Positions 19,760 through 29,410 are shown, counted from the first letter of the stretch. The stretch is 63,043 bases of DNA from Parvibaculum sp. (GCF_002684405.1 NZ_NYVD01000145.1:1-63043); one strand, 5' to 3'. Program-made: numbers and translations. The notes: generated from the sequence alone by a model not told the origin.

Positions 19760-20862
19760 CCCGGCTCCCCGTCCTGCTGCTGACCGCATCGGCCATCGTC
19801 TTCGGCGCCCCCGCCGCCGCTCATGCCGACCTGACCCCGCTTGACGCGGAGGGAGCGGCACAATCGGGCGCGCCGGAGGCCGGAAACGCCATGAGCGCAG
19901 CCGTCGCCGCCTATAACGCAGGCGATTTCAAAAAGGCGCGCAGCCTGGCCGAACCCCTCGCGGAAGGCGGAAACGTCAAGGCCCAGCTCATGATGGGGGC
20001 GATCTACAACAACGGTCAGGGCGTGGACCGCGATCCGAAAAAGGCTGAGCGCTGGTTCGGCATGGCCGCCACGCAGGGCAATGCGAGCGCCCATTACGCG
20101 CTCGGCCTGCTGGAAATGGGCGGCATTAACGGCAAGATCGATTTTGCCCGGGCGCGGGCCCACTTCGATGCCGCAGCCAAGGGCGGCGTCGCCCTTGCCC
20201 AGACCGAACTCGGCCTGATGAAACTCTCCGGTACGGGCGGTCCGCAGGACCTTGCCGCAGCCGCAGCGCTCTTCCGGGAAGCCGGCAAGAACGGCGATCC
20301 GGCCGGTAACTACAACCTCGCCGTGCTCTATGCGACCGGCAAGGGCGTCAAGAAGGACCTCGCCCTGGCGGCGGCGAATTTCAAGGCGGCCTCCGACAAG
20401 GGGCATCCCGAAGCGAGCTACCAGTTCGGCCTGATGCTGCAGGACGGCGTGGGCGTGCCTCAAAACAAGGCCGAAGCCGTGCAGCGCTTCGGCGCCGCTG
20501 CCAAGCGCGGCCTGCCCAAGGCCCAGACGGCGCTGGCTTTCGCCTATTACAGCGGCGAAGGCATCGCCAAGGACGAAGCCAAGGCCGCCCATTGGTTCAC
20601 CGAGGCCGCCATTCGCGGCAATGCGCTGGCGCAGGACCGGCTGGCCCGGCTCTATTTCCTGGGTCAGGGCGTGAAACGCGATCTGGTGTCCGCCCTTCTC
20701 TGGCTCACGCTCGCCGAGCGCAATGGCCAGAAAGACGAGACGCTGCGCGCCGCCATGGCCCCGGATATCACCCCTGAGATCAAGGCCACGGTGAAGCAGC
20801 AGATCGAGAAACTCGACAAGAACCTGAAGGAAGCCCGCGACGCGGTGGTGCCGCCCCGGTAA
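19756..20862 (+). CDS. Exported Sel1-repeat (SLR) protein
   Basis: 368 residues. A signal peptide ([24 protein letters not shown]) is followed by about seven Sel1-like repeats (for example [52 protein letters not shown] split across residues 75-320) and a Lys-rich tail. Such periplasmic solenoids scaffold protein-protein contacts; the partner is unknown. It overlaps thiE by 4 bases, so they are translationally coupled despite having no obvious functional link. Confidence 0.85.
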   Translation: MTRLPVLLLTASAIVFGAPAAAHADLTPLDAEGAAQSGAPEAGNAMSAAVAAYNAGDFKKARSLAEPLAEGGNVKAQLMMGAIYNNGQGVDRDPKKAERWFGMAATQGNASAHYALGLLEMGGINGKIDFARARAHFDAAAKGGVALAQTELGLMKLSGTGGPQDLAAAAALFREAGKNGDPAGNYNLAVLYATGKGVKKDLALAAANFKAASDKGHPEASYQFGLMLQDGVGVPQNKAEAVQRFGAAAKRGLPKAQTALAFAYYSGEGIAKDEAKAAHWFTEAAIRGNALAQDRLARLYFLGQGVKRDLVSALLWLTLAERNGQKDETLRAAMAPDITPEIKATVKQQIEKLDKNLKEARDAVVPPR

Positions 20863-21157
20863 CGGTCGCCCCGGCAGCGGCCCGGATAGCCACCGAGCCG
20901 CCCCGGAAAGCCCCCGGAACGCGAAGACCCGAGCCCTTTTCGGAAGATCGGCCGCGCAATATCCCTGTCATTTAGGGCCGCCTGATGTTATCAGAGCGCG
21001 CATTGCGGCTTTGGAGCGCGAGGCCGGTCCCGAGGGCGCCCCCCGGAAACGAGCCCGGTGGCGACCCCGATGTGCCTCTCCGGCCCGCCCGCCGCGACAT
21101 TCATATTCTGAAAAAGCCGGCCTCCCGGAGGCCGCAGAACCGAGAAGTTCAATCGCG
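20863..21157. other. Intergenic region upstream of efp
   Basis: 295 bases. The only visible structure is GGCCTCC-C-GGAGGCC (21119-21133) in the expected efp leader, 25 bases before the start codon. It might fold as a short stem. No gene is seen. Confidence 0.45.
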
Positions 21158-21721
21158 ATGAAGATCAACGGCAATGAAATCCGCCCCGGCAATGTGATCG
21201 AGCATGATGGCGGCCTCTGGGCGGCTGTGAAGGTCCAGCATGTGAAGCCCGGCAAGGGCGGCGCCTTCGCGCAGGTGGAACTCAAGAACCTCGTCGACGG
21301 CCGCAAGCTCAACGAACGCTTCCGCTCCGCCGAAACGGTCGAACGCGTCCGCCTCGAACAGAACGACTACACCTATCTCTATGAGAGCGACGGGATGCTG
21401 ACCTTCATGGACGATCAGAGCTACGAGCAGATCGAACTCCAGAAGGAATGGGTCGGCGAGCGCGCCGCCTTCCTGCAGGACGGCATGAAGGTCACGGTGG
21501 AAAGCCATGAAGGCAAGCCGCTCGGCATTTCGCTCCCCGATCAGGTGACGCTCGAAGTGGTGGAAACCGAACCCACGGTGAAGGGCCAGACGGCGGCCAG
21601 CTCCTACAAGCCCGCCATGCTGGAAAACGGCGTCCGCTGCATGGTGCCGCCCTTCGTGACCACCGGCGAAAAGATCGTCGTGGACACGAACGAAATCACC
21701 TATCTGCGCCGCGCCGACTGA
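21158..21721 (+). CDS. efp: Elongation factor P
   Basis: 187 residues in three OB-like domains. The modification loop is VKPGKGGAF with Lys33, the residue that is beta-lysylated in the EpmA/EpmB-type group; those enzymes are not in the window. EF-P rescues ribosomes stalled on polyproline, relevant here because several encoded proteins (TolA, the NtrC-type regulator) have Pro-rich stretches. The ATG at 21158 gives standard family length. Confidence 0.97.
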   Translation: MKINGNEIRPGNVIEHDGGLWAAVKVQHVKPGKGGAFAQVELKNLVDGRKLNERFRSAETVERVRLEQNDYTYLYESDGMLTFMDDQSYEQIELQKEWVGERAAFLQDGMKVTVESHEGKPLGISLPDQVTLEVVETEPTVKGQTAASSYKPAMLENGVRCMVPPFVTTGEKIVVDTNEITYLRRAD

Positions 21722-21747
21722 TTTCATTTCCCGCAAAAGAACATCAC

Positions 21748-22551
21748 ATGTCGCGTCACAGCCCAGCCATTACCGTCATGATCGCCGCCGCGCGCAAGGC
21801 CGCACGCGGTCTCCAGCGCGATTTCGGCGAAGTCGAAAACCTCCAGGTCTCGCTGAAAGGCCCCGGGGATTTCGTCTCCAATGCCGACCGCAAAGCGGAA
21901 AAGATCCTGTTCGAGGAACTTTCCAGAGCCCGTACCGGCTACGGCTTCCTGATGGAAGAAAGCGGCACGGTCGAAGGACCCGACAAATCGCATCGCTGGA
22001 TCATCGACCCGCTGGACGGCACGACGAACTTCCTGCACGGCATTCCGATGTTCGCGATCTCCATCGGGCTGGAGCGCGACGGCCAGATCGTGGCCGGGCT
22101 CGTCTATAATCCGGTCACGGATGAAATGTTCATCGCGGAAAAAGGCGGCGGCGCTTTCCTTAACGACCGGCGCATTCGCGTGGCCTCGCGCCGCGACCTG
22201 GCCCAGTCTGTCGTCTGCTGCGGCATTCCCCATCTGGGGCGCCCCGGCCATCAGGGCTTCCTGACCGAACTCTCCGCCGTGATGAACGAAGTGTCGGGCG
22301 TGCGCCGCACCGGCTCCGCGGCGCTGGACCTCGCTTACGTCGCCGCCGGCCGTTTCGACGCCTATTGGGAAGCCGCGCTTTCCGCCTGGGACATCGCGGC
22401 GGGTATTGTGCTGGTGCGCGAAGCAGGCGGCTTCGTCAGCGACATCGACGGCTCCGACCGCATGCTGGCCACCGGCAACATCATCGCAGGCAACGACCAG
22501 CTCCGCAGCCAGCTTGAAAAACTGCTGAAGAAGGCACGCCGCGAAGGCTGA
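21748..22551 (+). CDS. suhB: Inositol monophosphatase family protein (SuhB-type)
   Basis: 267 residues. Li-sensitive Mg-dependent phosphatase fold: metal ligands in LMEES, WIIDPLDGTTNF and AALSAWDIAAGIVLVREAGG. It hydrolyses myo-inositol-1-phosphate and related sugar phosphates; in E. coli SuhB also assists rRNA transcription. It follows efp by 26 bases and is probably in the same transcript. The exact substrate is not deducible. Confidence 0.93.
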   Translation: MSRHSPAITVMIAAARKAARGLQRDFGEVENLQVSLKGPGDFVSNADRKAEKILFEELSRARTGYGFLMEESGTVEGPDKSHRWIIDPLDGTTNFLHGIPMFAISIGLERDGQIVAGLVYNPVTDEMFIAEKGGGAFLNDRRIRVASRRDLAQSVVCCGIPHLGRPGHQGFLTELSAVMNEVSGVRRTGSAALDLAYVAAGRFDAYWEAALSAWDIAAGIVLVREAGGFVSDIDGSDRMLATGNIIAGNDQLRSQLEKLLKKARREG

Positions 22552-22699
22552 CCCCTGCCCTTTGCACCAGCGCCATTGAACGACGCCCGGCCCTTTAGAA
22601 GGCCGGACGGGTGGCTATGTGGAAATCCGTCTCGATGGATACTACGCGTGCCCTCTTCTCCCCTGTTCGCCCCCGCCCCGCCGCGCTAGACTTCTTCCC

Positions 22700-23179
22700 A
22701 TGAGACGGGTGGTCGTGAATGACTTCGGGTATGGCGGACGAGGAAGCAAGGCGATGCTTTGCCTGCTTGCGGGCCTGTGCCTCGCCCTTGGCGCAAATAC
22801 CGCGCGCGCCGCCTCGGTCGATATGACCGCCATCTCCGCTCAGGGCGAAAAGCCCCTTCCGCCGCCTTCGCCTGTTCTTGCCCGCATCCCCTTTGCCGAG
22901 GGCGACGCGACCGTCTCGAAGAGCGCGGAAGAACAGATCATCGCCTTCGCACATGATTTCCGGAAGAAGAGCGGCCGGCTGATGATCGTCGCCTATGCGG
23001 GGCCCCCGAACGGCCAGAGCCTCGACGCGCGCCGCATCTCGCTCAGGCGCGCGCGCAAGGTGCGCGGCCTTCTCGTCCGCGAAGGAATTGTGAAGGAACG
23101 CATCCTTGTGCGGGCGCTCGGAGGCGTGGAGGATAGCGGCCCGACCGACCGCGTCGATATCGATTACGCAGGCAGATAG
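22700..23179 (+). CDS. Exported OmpA-like protein with degenerate binding motif
   Basis: 159 residues. A signal peptide reaches about residue 37 (LCLLAGLCLALGANTARA) and is followed by an OmpA-like C-terminal fold: RIPFAEGDATVSKSAEEQI, MIVAYAGPPNGQSLDARRIS, LRRARKVRGLLVREGI. The canonical GHTD...N..LS..RA motif is altered: the Asp that binds diaminopimelate is missing (AYAGPPNG), while the later Arg remains. An internal ATG at 22754 has a better ribosome site (GAGGA) but leaves no basic N-terminus. It lies 11 bases before the MotA-like gene and probably works with it. Confidence 0.75.
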   Translation: MRRVVVNDFGYGGRGSKAMLCLLAGLCLALGANTARAASVDMTAISAQGEKPLPPPSPVLARIPFAEGDATVSKSAEEQIIAFAHDFRKKSGRLMIVAYAGPPNGQSLDARRISLRRARKVRGLLVREGIVKERILVRALGGVEDSGPTDRVDIDYAGR

Positions 23180-23190
23180 CAGGAACGGAC

Positions 23191-24105
23191 ATGGCGAAAA
23201 GAGATGGTGGCGGTTTCGAACTGTCCAAACCCGGCCCCTACCTGACACGAATGCTGCTCTTTCTCGTGCTGGCGGGTTTCCTCGTCGTGATCCTCGCGCC
23301 GCAGATCGAGACGGCCTTCATGTCCAATCCGGGCCTGAACGGCCTGATCCTCGGCGTTCTCGCCATCGGCATTCTCTATGCGTTCCGGCAGGTGATGAGC
23401 CTCACCGACGAAGTGCGCTGGGTGAACGAGTTCCGCCGCAGCGATCCGGGTCTTGCGATTTCCTCCGCGCCGAAGCTCCTCGCCCCGATGGCGACCATGC
23501 TGGGCGAGCGCAAGGGCCGCATGACGCTCAACACCTCGTCCATGCGCTCCATTCTGGATTCGCTGGGCTCGCGCCTCGAAGAACAGCGCGAAATCTCGCG
23601 CTACATGATCGGCCTGCTCGTCTTTCTGGGCCTGCTCGGCACCTTTTGGGGCCTGCTGACCACCGTCACCTCGGTCGCGGGCACCATCGGCAGCCTGAGC
23701 GTGGAATCCGCCGACCCCGCCGCCGTCTTCACCAATCTGAAGGCAGGGCTCGAAGGCCCGCTGCAGGGCATGGGCACGGCGTTCTCCTCCTCTCTCTTCG
23801 GTCTGTCCGGATCGCTGGTGCTCGGCTTTCTCGACCTTCAGGCGGGCCAGGCGCAGAACCGCTTCTACAACGAACTGGAAGAATGGCTCTCCACCGTGAC
23901 CAGCATCGCCCATGACGGCGAACTGGCCGGCGCAGGCGCGACGGAACGCCTTGAGGCCATCGAAAAGCTTCTGGAACAGGACGGCCACCCCTCCGCGCAG
24001 GCGCTGATGGCGCTGGCCGGACAGGTCACGGCGCTCACCGATCAGATGCGCAAGGAGCAGGCGCTTCTGGAAGAGCTGACGAAAAAACTCGGCAAGACGG
24101 ACTGA
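23191..24105 (+). CDS. MotA/TolQ/ExbB-like proton channel protein (non-flagellar)
   Basis: 304 residues. Membrane segments are predicted at about 20-40, 47-68, 138-162 and 190-215. The family block LLGTFWGLLTTVTSVAGTI precedes the third helix, and a cytoplasmic C-terminal helical tail with Glu/Lys-rich coiled coil (about 250-304) follows. It should form the five-subunit ring of an ion-driven stator with the next gene. No flagellar genes are near, and the true TolQ is elsewhere in this window, so this is a separate system. ZorA of Zorya defence has a related fold, but ZorC/D/E partners are absent. Confidence 0.8.
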   Translation: MAKRDGGGFELSKPGPYLTRMLLFLVLAGFLVVILAPQIETAFMSNPGLNGLILGVLAIGILYAFRQVMSLTDEVRWVNEFRRSDPGLAISSAPKLLAPMATMLGERKGRMTLNTSSMRSILDSLGSRLEEQREISRYMIGLLVFLGLLGTFWGLLTTVTSVAGTIGSLSVESADPAAVFTNLKAGLEGPLQGMGTAFSSSLFGLSGSLVLGFLDLQAGQAQNRFYNELEEWLSTVTSIAHDGELAGAGATERLEAIEKLLEQDGHPSAQALMALAGQVTALTDQMRKEQALLEELTKKLGKTD

Positions 24106-24109
24106 GCGC

Positions 24110-25132
24110 ATGGCCATCGGCTCCAGAAAGATCCGGGGACGCGCCCCGAGCACCGACTACTGGCCCGGCTTCGTCGACGCCATGTCGAGCCTGTTGCTCG
24201 TCCTTATCTTCCTGCTGACGATCTTCATGATCACGCAGTTCTTCCTGACCCAGATCGTCTCCAACAAGGATTCCGCGCTCGACTATCTGAAGAGCCAGAT
24301 TGCCGAACTGACGAGCCAGCTCGCCGTGTCGAAGCGCGAGAAAGCCGATCTGCAATCGACCATCGCCTCCTTGCAGGCATCGCTCTCCGCCGCCAATGAC
24401 GAGAAAAACCGCCTTTCCGGCATGCTCTCCGATGCAAAAGGCTCCGGCGACAAGGTGTCCGCGCTGCAGGACAGGCTCGACAAGCAGAAACAGATTTCCG
24501 ACGACGCGCTCCAGCAGGTCGCCCTGCTGAACGAGCAGATCGCCGCCATGCGCCACCAGCTTGCCCAGCTTCAGGCATCGCTCGACGCGGCGGAGAAAAA
24601 GGACGAGGAATCCCAGGCCCAGATTGCCAATCTCGGCAAACGCCTCAATGCCGCGCTCGCCCAGAAAGTGCAGGAACTGGCCCGCTACCGGTCGGACTTC
24701 TTCGGCCGTTTGCGCAAAATTCTGGGCGACCGAAAGGACATTGAGGTCGTGGGCGACCGCTTCGTCATGCAGTCGGAAATCTTCTTCGATTCAGGCTCCG
24801 CCGATCTGAGCCCGGAAGGAAACCGCGAGCTGACGCAGATCGCCGACGCGGTGAAGCAGATCGCAAAGGACATCCCCGCAGACATCCCCTGGGTGCTGCG
24901 CGTGGACGGCCACACCGATGCCAATCCGATCAACACGCCGGAGTTTCCGTCCAACTGGGAACTCTCCACCGCCCGCGCGCTGAAAGTGGTTCACCTGCTG
25001 GAAAACGAAGGCGTCCCGCCCAAACGGCTCGTCGCCGCCGGCTTCGGCGAATACCAGCCGCTGGTGAAAGGCACCTCGCCCGAAGCCAACCGGCGCAACC
25101 GCCGCATCGAGTTCAAGCTGACGGAGCGGTGA
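24110..25132 (+). CDS. MotB-like protein with coiled coil and OmpA domain
   Basis: 340 residues. A short cytoplasmic N-terminus is followed by one membrane helix (about 21-48) starting YWPGFVDAMSSLLLVLIFLL, where Asp23 matches the proton-carrying Asp of MotB/ExbD. A long coiled coil (about 52-190) and an OmpA-type peptidoglycan-binding domain (about 220-336, VDGHTDANPINTPEF, NWELSTARAL) follow. The coiled coil is unusual: flagellar MotB has only a short plug there. It starts 4 bases after the MotA-like stop. Confidence 0.85.
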   Translation: MAIGSRKIRGRAPSTDYWPGFVDAMSSLLLVLIFLLTIFMITQFFLTQIVSNKDSALDYLKSQIAELTSQLAVSKREKADLQSTIASLQASLSAANDEKNRLSGMLSDAKGSGDKVSALQDRLDKQKQISDDALQQVALLNEQIAAMRHQLAQLQASLDAAEKKDEESQAQIANLGKRLNAALAQKVQELARYRSDFFGRLRKILGDRKDIEVVGDRFVMQSEIFFDSGSADLSPEGNRELTQIADAVKQIAKDIPADIPWVLRVDGHTDANPINTPEFPSNWELSTARALKVVHLLENEGVPPKRLVAAGFGEYQPLVKGTSPEANRRNRRIEFKLTER

Positions 25133-25148
25133 GACAACCCTCTCCTTC

Positions 25149-25237
25149 CGTCACCCCGGACTTGATCCGGGGTCCATGTCGAACTCTCGGTACAGACAGA
25201 ACGGCATCATGGATTCCGGGGCGAGCCCGGAATGACG
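25149..25237. repeat. Intergenic palindromic repeat, class 1
   Basis: Two inverted copies of a roughly 29-base unit flank a 30-base centre. Left unit: ACCCCGGA-cttga-TCCGGGGT (25153-25173). Right unit: ATTCCGGG-cgagc-CCCGGAAT (25213-25233). The outer ends GTCA and TGAC are also inverted. This matches the type of short mobile palindrome common between alphaproteobacterial genes. It sits between the convergent MotB-like and SMP-30-like genes and may help terminate both. Confidence 0.75.
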
Positions 25238-25252
25238 ATGATTTATGCCCCG

Positions 25253-26356
25253 TCAATACGACTTGATTTCCGTGCTCTGCTTGCAGGCCAGAATCTTCGG
25301 CTCGAACACCGCGCCGATGAGCATCTGGTCCTTGTAGCCGGCCGCGACCGACAGACCGGAAATCTGTTCGCCCTTGTTGAGATAGATCGTTCCCGCCTTG
25401 CCGCCGCCTTCGCTGGCGGGTTCGACGCGCACCACCTGTCCCGGCGACAGCGCCTTGGGGTCTCCGGCATGCTCCATGAACATGACGAGATCGGGATGCG
25501 ACCCGATGAGCAGCGTCCCGTCCGGCAGCACGTCGATATTGTCCGTGCCCGTCCCGAGCCGGGCGAAATCGAACGCCTCCAGCACCCCGCTTTGCGGATC
25601 GCGCTTATAGACATGGAGCGCCGCTTCCATGGTCGTCGCCACATAGATCCGCGACCCGTCCGGGCTCACATTGATACCGTTGGGATAGCCCAGCGTGTCT
25701 GCGGCGACGCGCATTTCGCTGCCGTCGTAATAGACGATATTGCCGTTCCGCAGCAGCAGGAAGTCGTCCACCATCTTGCCCGTCGGCGAAGACGTTCCGT
25801 GATCGTTGGTCGCGTAGAAGCTGTCGGGGCCCACCGCCACCACATCATTGGGCGACACGATAAGCGAGCTGCGCACGGTCTGCGCAAGCGTCAGCTGGTT
25901 GTCGTCGCCGATGTCGTAGATGAGGATTTCGCCGGCCCCGTTCGCCGGATGATTGACGACGAAGAGCCGCCGCGTCCCCGTCGCGTCTTCGTAAAGCGAT
26001 ATGCCATGGGGGCGGAAACTTTCAGGCTCGCGCGGCGTGACGGGACTGAGCCCCCAATCCTTGCGCGGCCCCTTGAGGTCGATGAGGTAGATCCCGCCTC
26101 GCACGGCATCGCTCCCCTCGCCGCCCGCCATGACGGCCCGCCTGTCATAAGCGGAAACGAAGGCCACGCCACGTTGCCGGTCCACCACGATGTCTTCCGG
26201 CCCCGGCACGGAGCGGATTTCATGGCAATCGGCGGCCACTTCCGTCTGAACCTCGGTGAAATAGCCCGCGGCCGACAGAAAACGCCAGGTCAGCACGCTG
26301 CCGGCAAACACCACCGCGAATACGGCCAGGCCCGAATACACCAGCCATCTGGGCAT
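25253..26356 (-). CDS. Membrane-anchored SMP-30/paraoxonase-like beta-propeller protein
   Basis: 367 residues. An N-terminal hydrophobic anchor or uncleaved signal (YSGLAVFAVVFAGSVLTW) is followed by a six-bladed propeller of the SMP-30/gluconolactonase/arylesterase type: GPEDIVVD, FRPHGISLYED, VVNHP, SPNDVVAVGPDSFYATND, YPNGINVSPDGSRIYVATT, GTDNIDVLPDGTLLIGSH. The Glu/Asn/Asp Ca-binding pattern fits paraoxonase-like lactonase or esterase activity in the periplasm; the substrate is unknown. It follows the ABC transporter gene on the same strand by 38 bases. Confidence 0.82.
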   Translation of the reverse strand: MPRWLVYSGLAVFAVVFAGSVLTWRFLSAAGYFTEVQTEVAADCHEIRSVPGPEDIVVDRQRGVAFVSAYDRRAVMAGGEGSDAVRGGIYLIDLKGPRKDWGLSPVTPREPESFRPHGISLYEDATGTRRLFVVNHPANGAGEILIYDIGDDNQLTLAQTVRSSLIVSPNDVVAVGPDSFYATNDHGTSSPTGKMVDDFLLLRNGNIVYYDGSEMRVAADTLGYPNGINVSPDGSRIYVATTMEAALHVYKRDPQSGVLEAFDFARLGTGTDNIDVLPDGTLLIGSHPDLVMFMEHAGDPKALSPGQVVRVEPASEGGGKAGTIYLNKGEQISGLSVAAGYKDQMLIGAVFEPKILACKQSTEIKSY

Positions 26357-26394
26357 CCGCCCCTCCCCTGTTGGTCTTGTTATCTGTTTCGTCT

Positions 26395-28236
26395 CTATTG
26401 AGCGGCCGCTTCGGCCTGCAGCGCCTCGACGGATCCACCTGCAAATTGCAGCTTGGCGAGCCTCCCGTAAAGCCCGCCATTGGACACGAGCTCCGCATGG
26501 GTGCCCGTTTCGACCACCCGGCCGTTCTCCATGACGATAATCCGGTCGGCCTTGAGCACGGTGGCGAGCCTGTGCGCGATGACCAGCGTCGTGCGGTTCT
26601 GCATCAGCTCTTCAAGGGCGGCCTGCACCAGATGCTCGCTTTCGCTGTCGAGCGCGCTCGTCGCCTCGTCGAGCAGCAGTACCGGCGCGTCGCGCAGGAT
26701 GGCGCGCGCAATGGCGATGCGCTGGCGCTGCCCGCCGGACAGCGTCACGCCCCGCTCGCCCACATGGGTGTCGTACCCCTGGGGCAGCGCTTCGGCAAAC
26801 TCGGCGATGCGGGCCGCCTCCGCCGCCGCGCGCACTTCCGCATCGCTCGCCTCCGGGCGGCCATAGCGGATGTTCTCGGCAACCGACGCGCCGAACATCA
26901 CCGTGTCCTGCGGCACCACGGCCAGATGCTTGCGCACTTCCTCCGGGTCGGCCTCCGCCAGATCGATGCCGTCCAGCATCACCTTGCCCGATTGCGGGTC
27001 GTAGAAACGCAGCAGGAGCTGGAAGACCGTGCTCTTGCCCGCACCGGACGGCCCCACCAGCGCCACCGTCTCGCCCGGCGTCACATCGAGCGAAAACTCG
27101 TGCAATGCCGAAAAGTCGGGCCGCGTCGGATAGGAAAAGGTGACCTTGTCGAAGCCAATGGCGCCCGCCACACGGCTCGGCAACGCCCTGGGGTTGGCCG
27201 GCGCCTGAATTTCCGGTTCCACATGCAGCAGTTCCACCAGCCGCTCCGTCGCGCCGGCCGCCATCTGCATGTCGCCCCAGACTTCCGAGAGCGAGGCGAG
27301 CGAGGTCGCCGCGAAAAGCGCATAGAGGATGAATTCGGCGAGATTGCCGCCCGTCATCGTCCCCGCCAGCACGGCCTTCGCGCCAAGCCAGAGCACCACC
27401 ACCACACTCGACATGCCGACGAAAAAGATCAGCGCCGTCAGCACGGCCCGCGCCGTGATGCGCCCGCGCGCGGCATTGAAGGTGCGCTCCACCGTCTCGG
27501 TGAACCGCTCGATCTCGATCTTTTCATGCGTGAAAGCCTGCACGGTCTGTACCGCATTGAGGCTTTCGCTTCCGAAGGCGCTCGAATCCGCCAGCCGGTC
27601 CTGGCTATCGCGCGAAAGCCGCCTGACCCAGCGCCCCAGCAGGATGAGGGGCAACATGATCGCGGGGATCGCGAAGAGCACATAAAGCGACAGCTTGGGG
27701 CTCGTATAGGCCATCATCGACACGGCGCCGATGAAAAGGAAGAGATTGCGCAGCGCGACCGAGGCCGACGATCCCACCACCTGCTTGATAAGCGTCGTAT
27801 CGGCGGTGAGCCGCGACAGCACCTCGCCCGTTCGCGTCATCTCGAAAAAGGCGGGCGACAGGCGCAGCACATGCGCATAGACGGCGCTGCGGATATCGGC
27901 GACCACGCGCTCGCCAAGCCAGCTCACGAAAAAGAAGCGCGAGGCGGAAGAAACGCCAAGCACCAGAGCCACCCCGATCAGGGCCAGGAAATACTGGTCG
28001 ATCAGCGACGCATCCTCGGCATTGAAGCCGTGATCGATGATACGGCCCGTGGCCAACGGAAAGGCCAGCGTCGCCAGCGTCGCCCCCATCAGGGAGATCA
28101 GCGCCATCAGCAGCATGCCCTTGTAGCGCCCCAGAAACGGTCTGAGCTTGCCAATGGGTTTCACGCCACGCGCCGGCGTACGGCGCAGGGCCTCTTCCTC
28201 AATGGCTTCGGCGACGGTATTGGCTGACCTGCTCAT
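26395..28236 (-). CDS. ABC exporter, fused membrane and ATPase domains (MsbA/lipid A-type)
   Basis: 613 residues. A six-helix type I exporter domain (about 30-330) is followed by an ATPase domain (about 365-595) with Walker [11 protein letters not shown], signature [15 protein letters not shown], Walker [13 protein letters not shown] and H-loop IAHRLATV. A half-transporter that works as a homodimer; the substrate (lipid, peptide or drug) cannot be told. The ATG at 28236 ([15 protein letters not shown]) is chosen; longer frames extend into non-conserved sequence. Confidence 0.93.
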   Translation of the reverse strand: MSRSANTVAEAIEEEALRRTPARGVKPIGKLRPFLGRYKGMLLMALISLMGATLATLAFPLATGRIIDHGFNAEDASLIDQYFLALIGVALVLGVSSASRFFFVSWLGERVVADIRSAVYAHVLRLSPAFFEMTRTGEVLSRLTADTTLIKQVVGSSASVALRNLFLFIGAVSMMAYTSPKLSLYVLFAIPAIMLPLILLGRWVRRLSRDSQDRLADSSAFGSESLNAVQTVQAFTHEKIEIERFTETVERTFNAARGRITARAVLTALIFFVGMSSVVVVLWLGAKAVLAGTMTGGNLAEFILYALFAATSLASLSEVWGDMQMAAGATERLVELLHVEPEIQAPANPRALPSRVAGAIGFDKVTFSYPTRPDFSALHEFSLDVTPGETVALVGPSGAGKSTVFQLLLRFYDPQSGKVMLDGIDLAEADPEEVRKHLAVVPQDTVMFGASVAENIRYGRPEASDAEVRAAAEAARIAEFAEALPQGYDTHVGERGVTLSGGQRQRIAIARAILRDAPVLLLDEATSALDSESEHLVQAALEELMQNRTTLVIAHRLATVLKADRIIVMENGRVVETGTHAELVSNGGLYGRLAKLQFAGGSVEALQAEAAAQ

Positions 28237-28549
28237 CGATAGACCTGGAAACTGTTGGCAAAAAGGGCCGGTCCGGGCAAAAGGCTTTGTGGCAAAAGCG
28301 GGCCCGCGGCATGTTCCGGTGAGGTTGTATATCAACCCCTTGGACGGCCAACAATCTGGCGGGGCCCGCCCGCGCCGATATGTCCCGCCTGAGGCAATTA
28401 CAAATGCGTAAGGAAACCGCCGGAAAGACCCGCCAAACCTCTTGCACCGGACGGGTCTCTTCGTTATAAGCCCCCATTCCGGCAGCGCGGGCGATGAGCC
28501 GTCGCGCGCCGGCATCCGCGACATTCAGCCCTTCAGGAAGGCGCGAGCC
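28237..28549. other. Divergent intergenic region ABC exporter/rpmE
   Basis: 313 bases. A 15-base dyad GGTTGTATATCAACC at 28323-28337 is the only notable element. Promoters for both directions must lie here, but none is clear. No gene is seen. Confidence 0.45.
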
Positions 28550-28768
28550 ATGAAGAAAGACATTCATCCCGAGTACCACGTCATCAACGTGGCCATGACC
28601 GACGGGACCACCTTCCAGACCCGCAGCACCTGGGGCGCGGAAGGCGACACGATGACGCTCGATATCGACCCGACCACCCATCCGGCCTGGACCGGCGGTT
28701 CGGCGCAGCTCGTCGACCGTGGCGGTCGCGTGAGCCGCTTCAAGAAGAAGTTCGACTTCATCAAGTAA
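28550..28768 (+). CDS. rpmE: 50S ribosomal protein L31
   Basis: 72 residues: [53 protein letters not shown]. The CxxC zinc ribbon of the C+ type is absent, so this is the zinc-free form usual in alphaproteobacteria. AGGAAG lies upstream of the ATG at 28550. A bidirectional terminator follows. Confidence 0.97.
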   Translation: MKKDIHPEYHVINVAMTDGTTFQTRSTWGAEGDTMTLDIDPTTHPAWTGGSAQLVDRGGRVSRFKKKFDFIK

Positions 28769-28791
28769 GGCGGTTCCGCCCGAAAGACACG

Positions 28792-28833
28792 AAAAAGCCC
28801 CGCTTTCCATATGGAAGGCGGGGCTTTCGTTTT
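28792..28833. terminator. Bidirectional terminator between rpmE and rcdA
   Basis: Arms 28794-28803 (AAAGCCCCGC) and 28818-28827 with further pairing around CCATATGG. T-runs follow on both strands (TTTCGTTTT plus; TTTTTCG minus), fitting the convergent genes. Confidence 0.88.
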
Positions 28834-28855
28834 GCCTGAAGGATAAAGGCGGCGC

Positions 28856-29410
28856 TTATTCGGGAACCGGAAAGCGCAGCACATTCTCCTGGAAGAAATC
28901 CTCGGCCCGGCGGATCTGCTCGGCCACCGGATTAACGGCCTGCGCCCGCGTATCGACACCGCGCCTCAACTGGTCGTCCAGCCTCTGCACCCGGTCATAA
29001 AGCCGCTCGGAGCGCTCGACGAGTTCGAGAAAATCGCCCGGCAGGCCCGGCGTGTCCTTCATGGAGGCCGTATTGGCCAGTTCCTTGGTCGAGAGCCGGT
29101 AGCGCTCGTCCTCCGCCTCTTCCGGCGACACCTCGGCGCTCACCACCGCCTTGCGGATCAGGAGCCAGGCGGCCACCTGCATCAGCCTGGTGGTCAGGCG
29201 CATGCTCTCCGTCGCATAGGCAAGCGAGGCATGGCGGTTGAGATAGCGCGCCGCATCCCGGCCGTCCCCGTCCAGATAGGCCGAAGTCTGCTCCACGAGC
29301 TGCATGCCCTCTTCGTATGTGCGCTCGAAGAGTTCGCGCTGCATGGTCGCCGCGAGCCCTGTGCCGGGCTCTGCGAAAACGATCTCACCGGGGTTTTCAT
29401 TTCTCGTCAT
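28856..29410 (-). CDS. rcdA: DUF1465 family protein, RcdA-type regulator of CtrA degradation
   Basis: 184 residues, mostly helical. The conserved core RLTTRLMQVAAWLLIRKAV and the following VSPEEAEDERYRL/STKELA segment match the DUF1465 family, to which Caulobacter RcdA (a three-helix bundle adaptor that helps ClpXP degrade CtrA) belongs. The start at 29410 is preceded by GGGAG at six bases. The acidic-hydrophobic C-terminus (FFQENVLRFPVPE) is typical. Functional equivalence to Caulobacter RcdA is inferred from family membership. Confidence 0.82.
   Translation of the reverse strand: MTRNENPGEIVFAEPGTGLAATMQRELFERTYEEGMQLVEQTSAYLDGDGRDAARYLNRHASLAYATESMRLTTRLMQVAAWLLIRKAVVSAEVSPEEAEDERYRLSTKELANTASMKDTPGLPGDFLELVERSERLYDRVQRLDDQLRRGVDTRAQAVNPVAEQIRRAEDFFQENVLRFPVPE

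Noticed and set aside
22700-25132. Zorya-type phage defence system
   Set aside because: Only MotA/MotB-like genes are present. ZorC, ZorD or ZorE partners are missing, and the OmpA domain plus housekeeping context fit a cell-wall role better.
25149-25237. CRISPR-like repeat or transposon end
   Set aside because: A single double-hairpin element without spacers, direct repeats or transposase; fits short intergenic palindromes.
26371-28227. 618-codon plus-strand frame over the ABC exporter, and a 754-codon frame over the PrpE gene (32481-34745)
   Set aside because: Both are mirror frames of conserved genes with His/Arg-rich meaningless translation and no ribosome sites.
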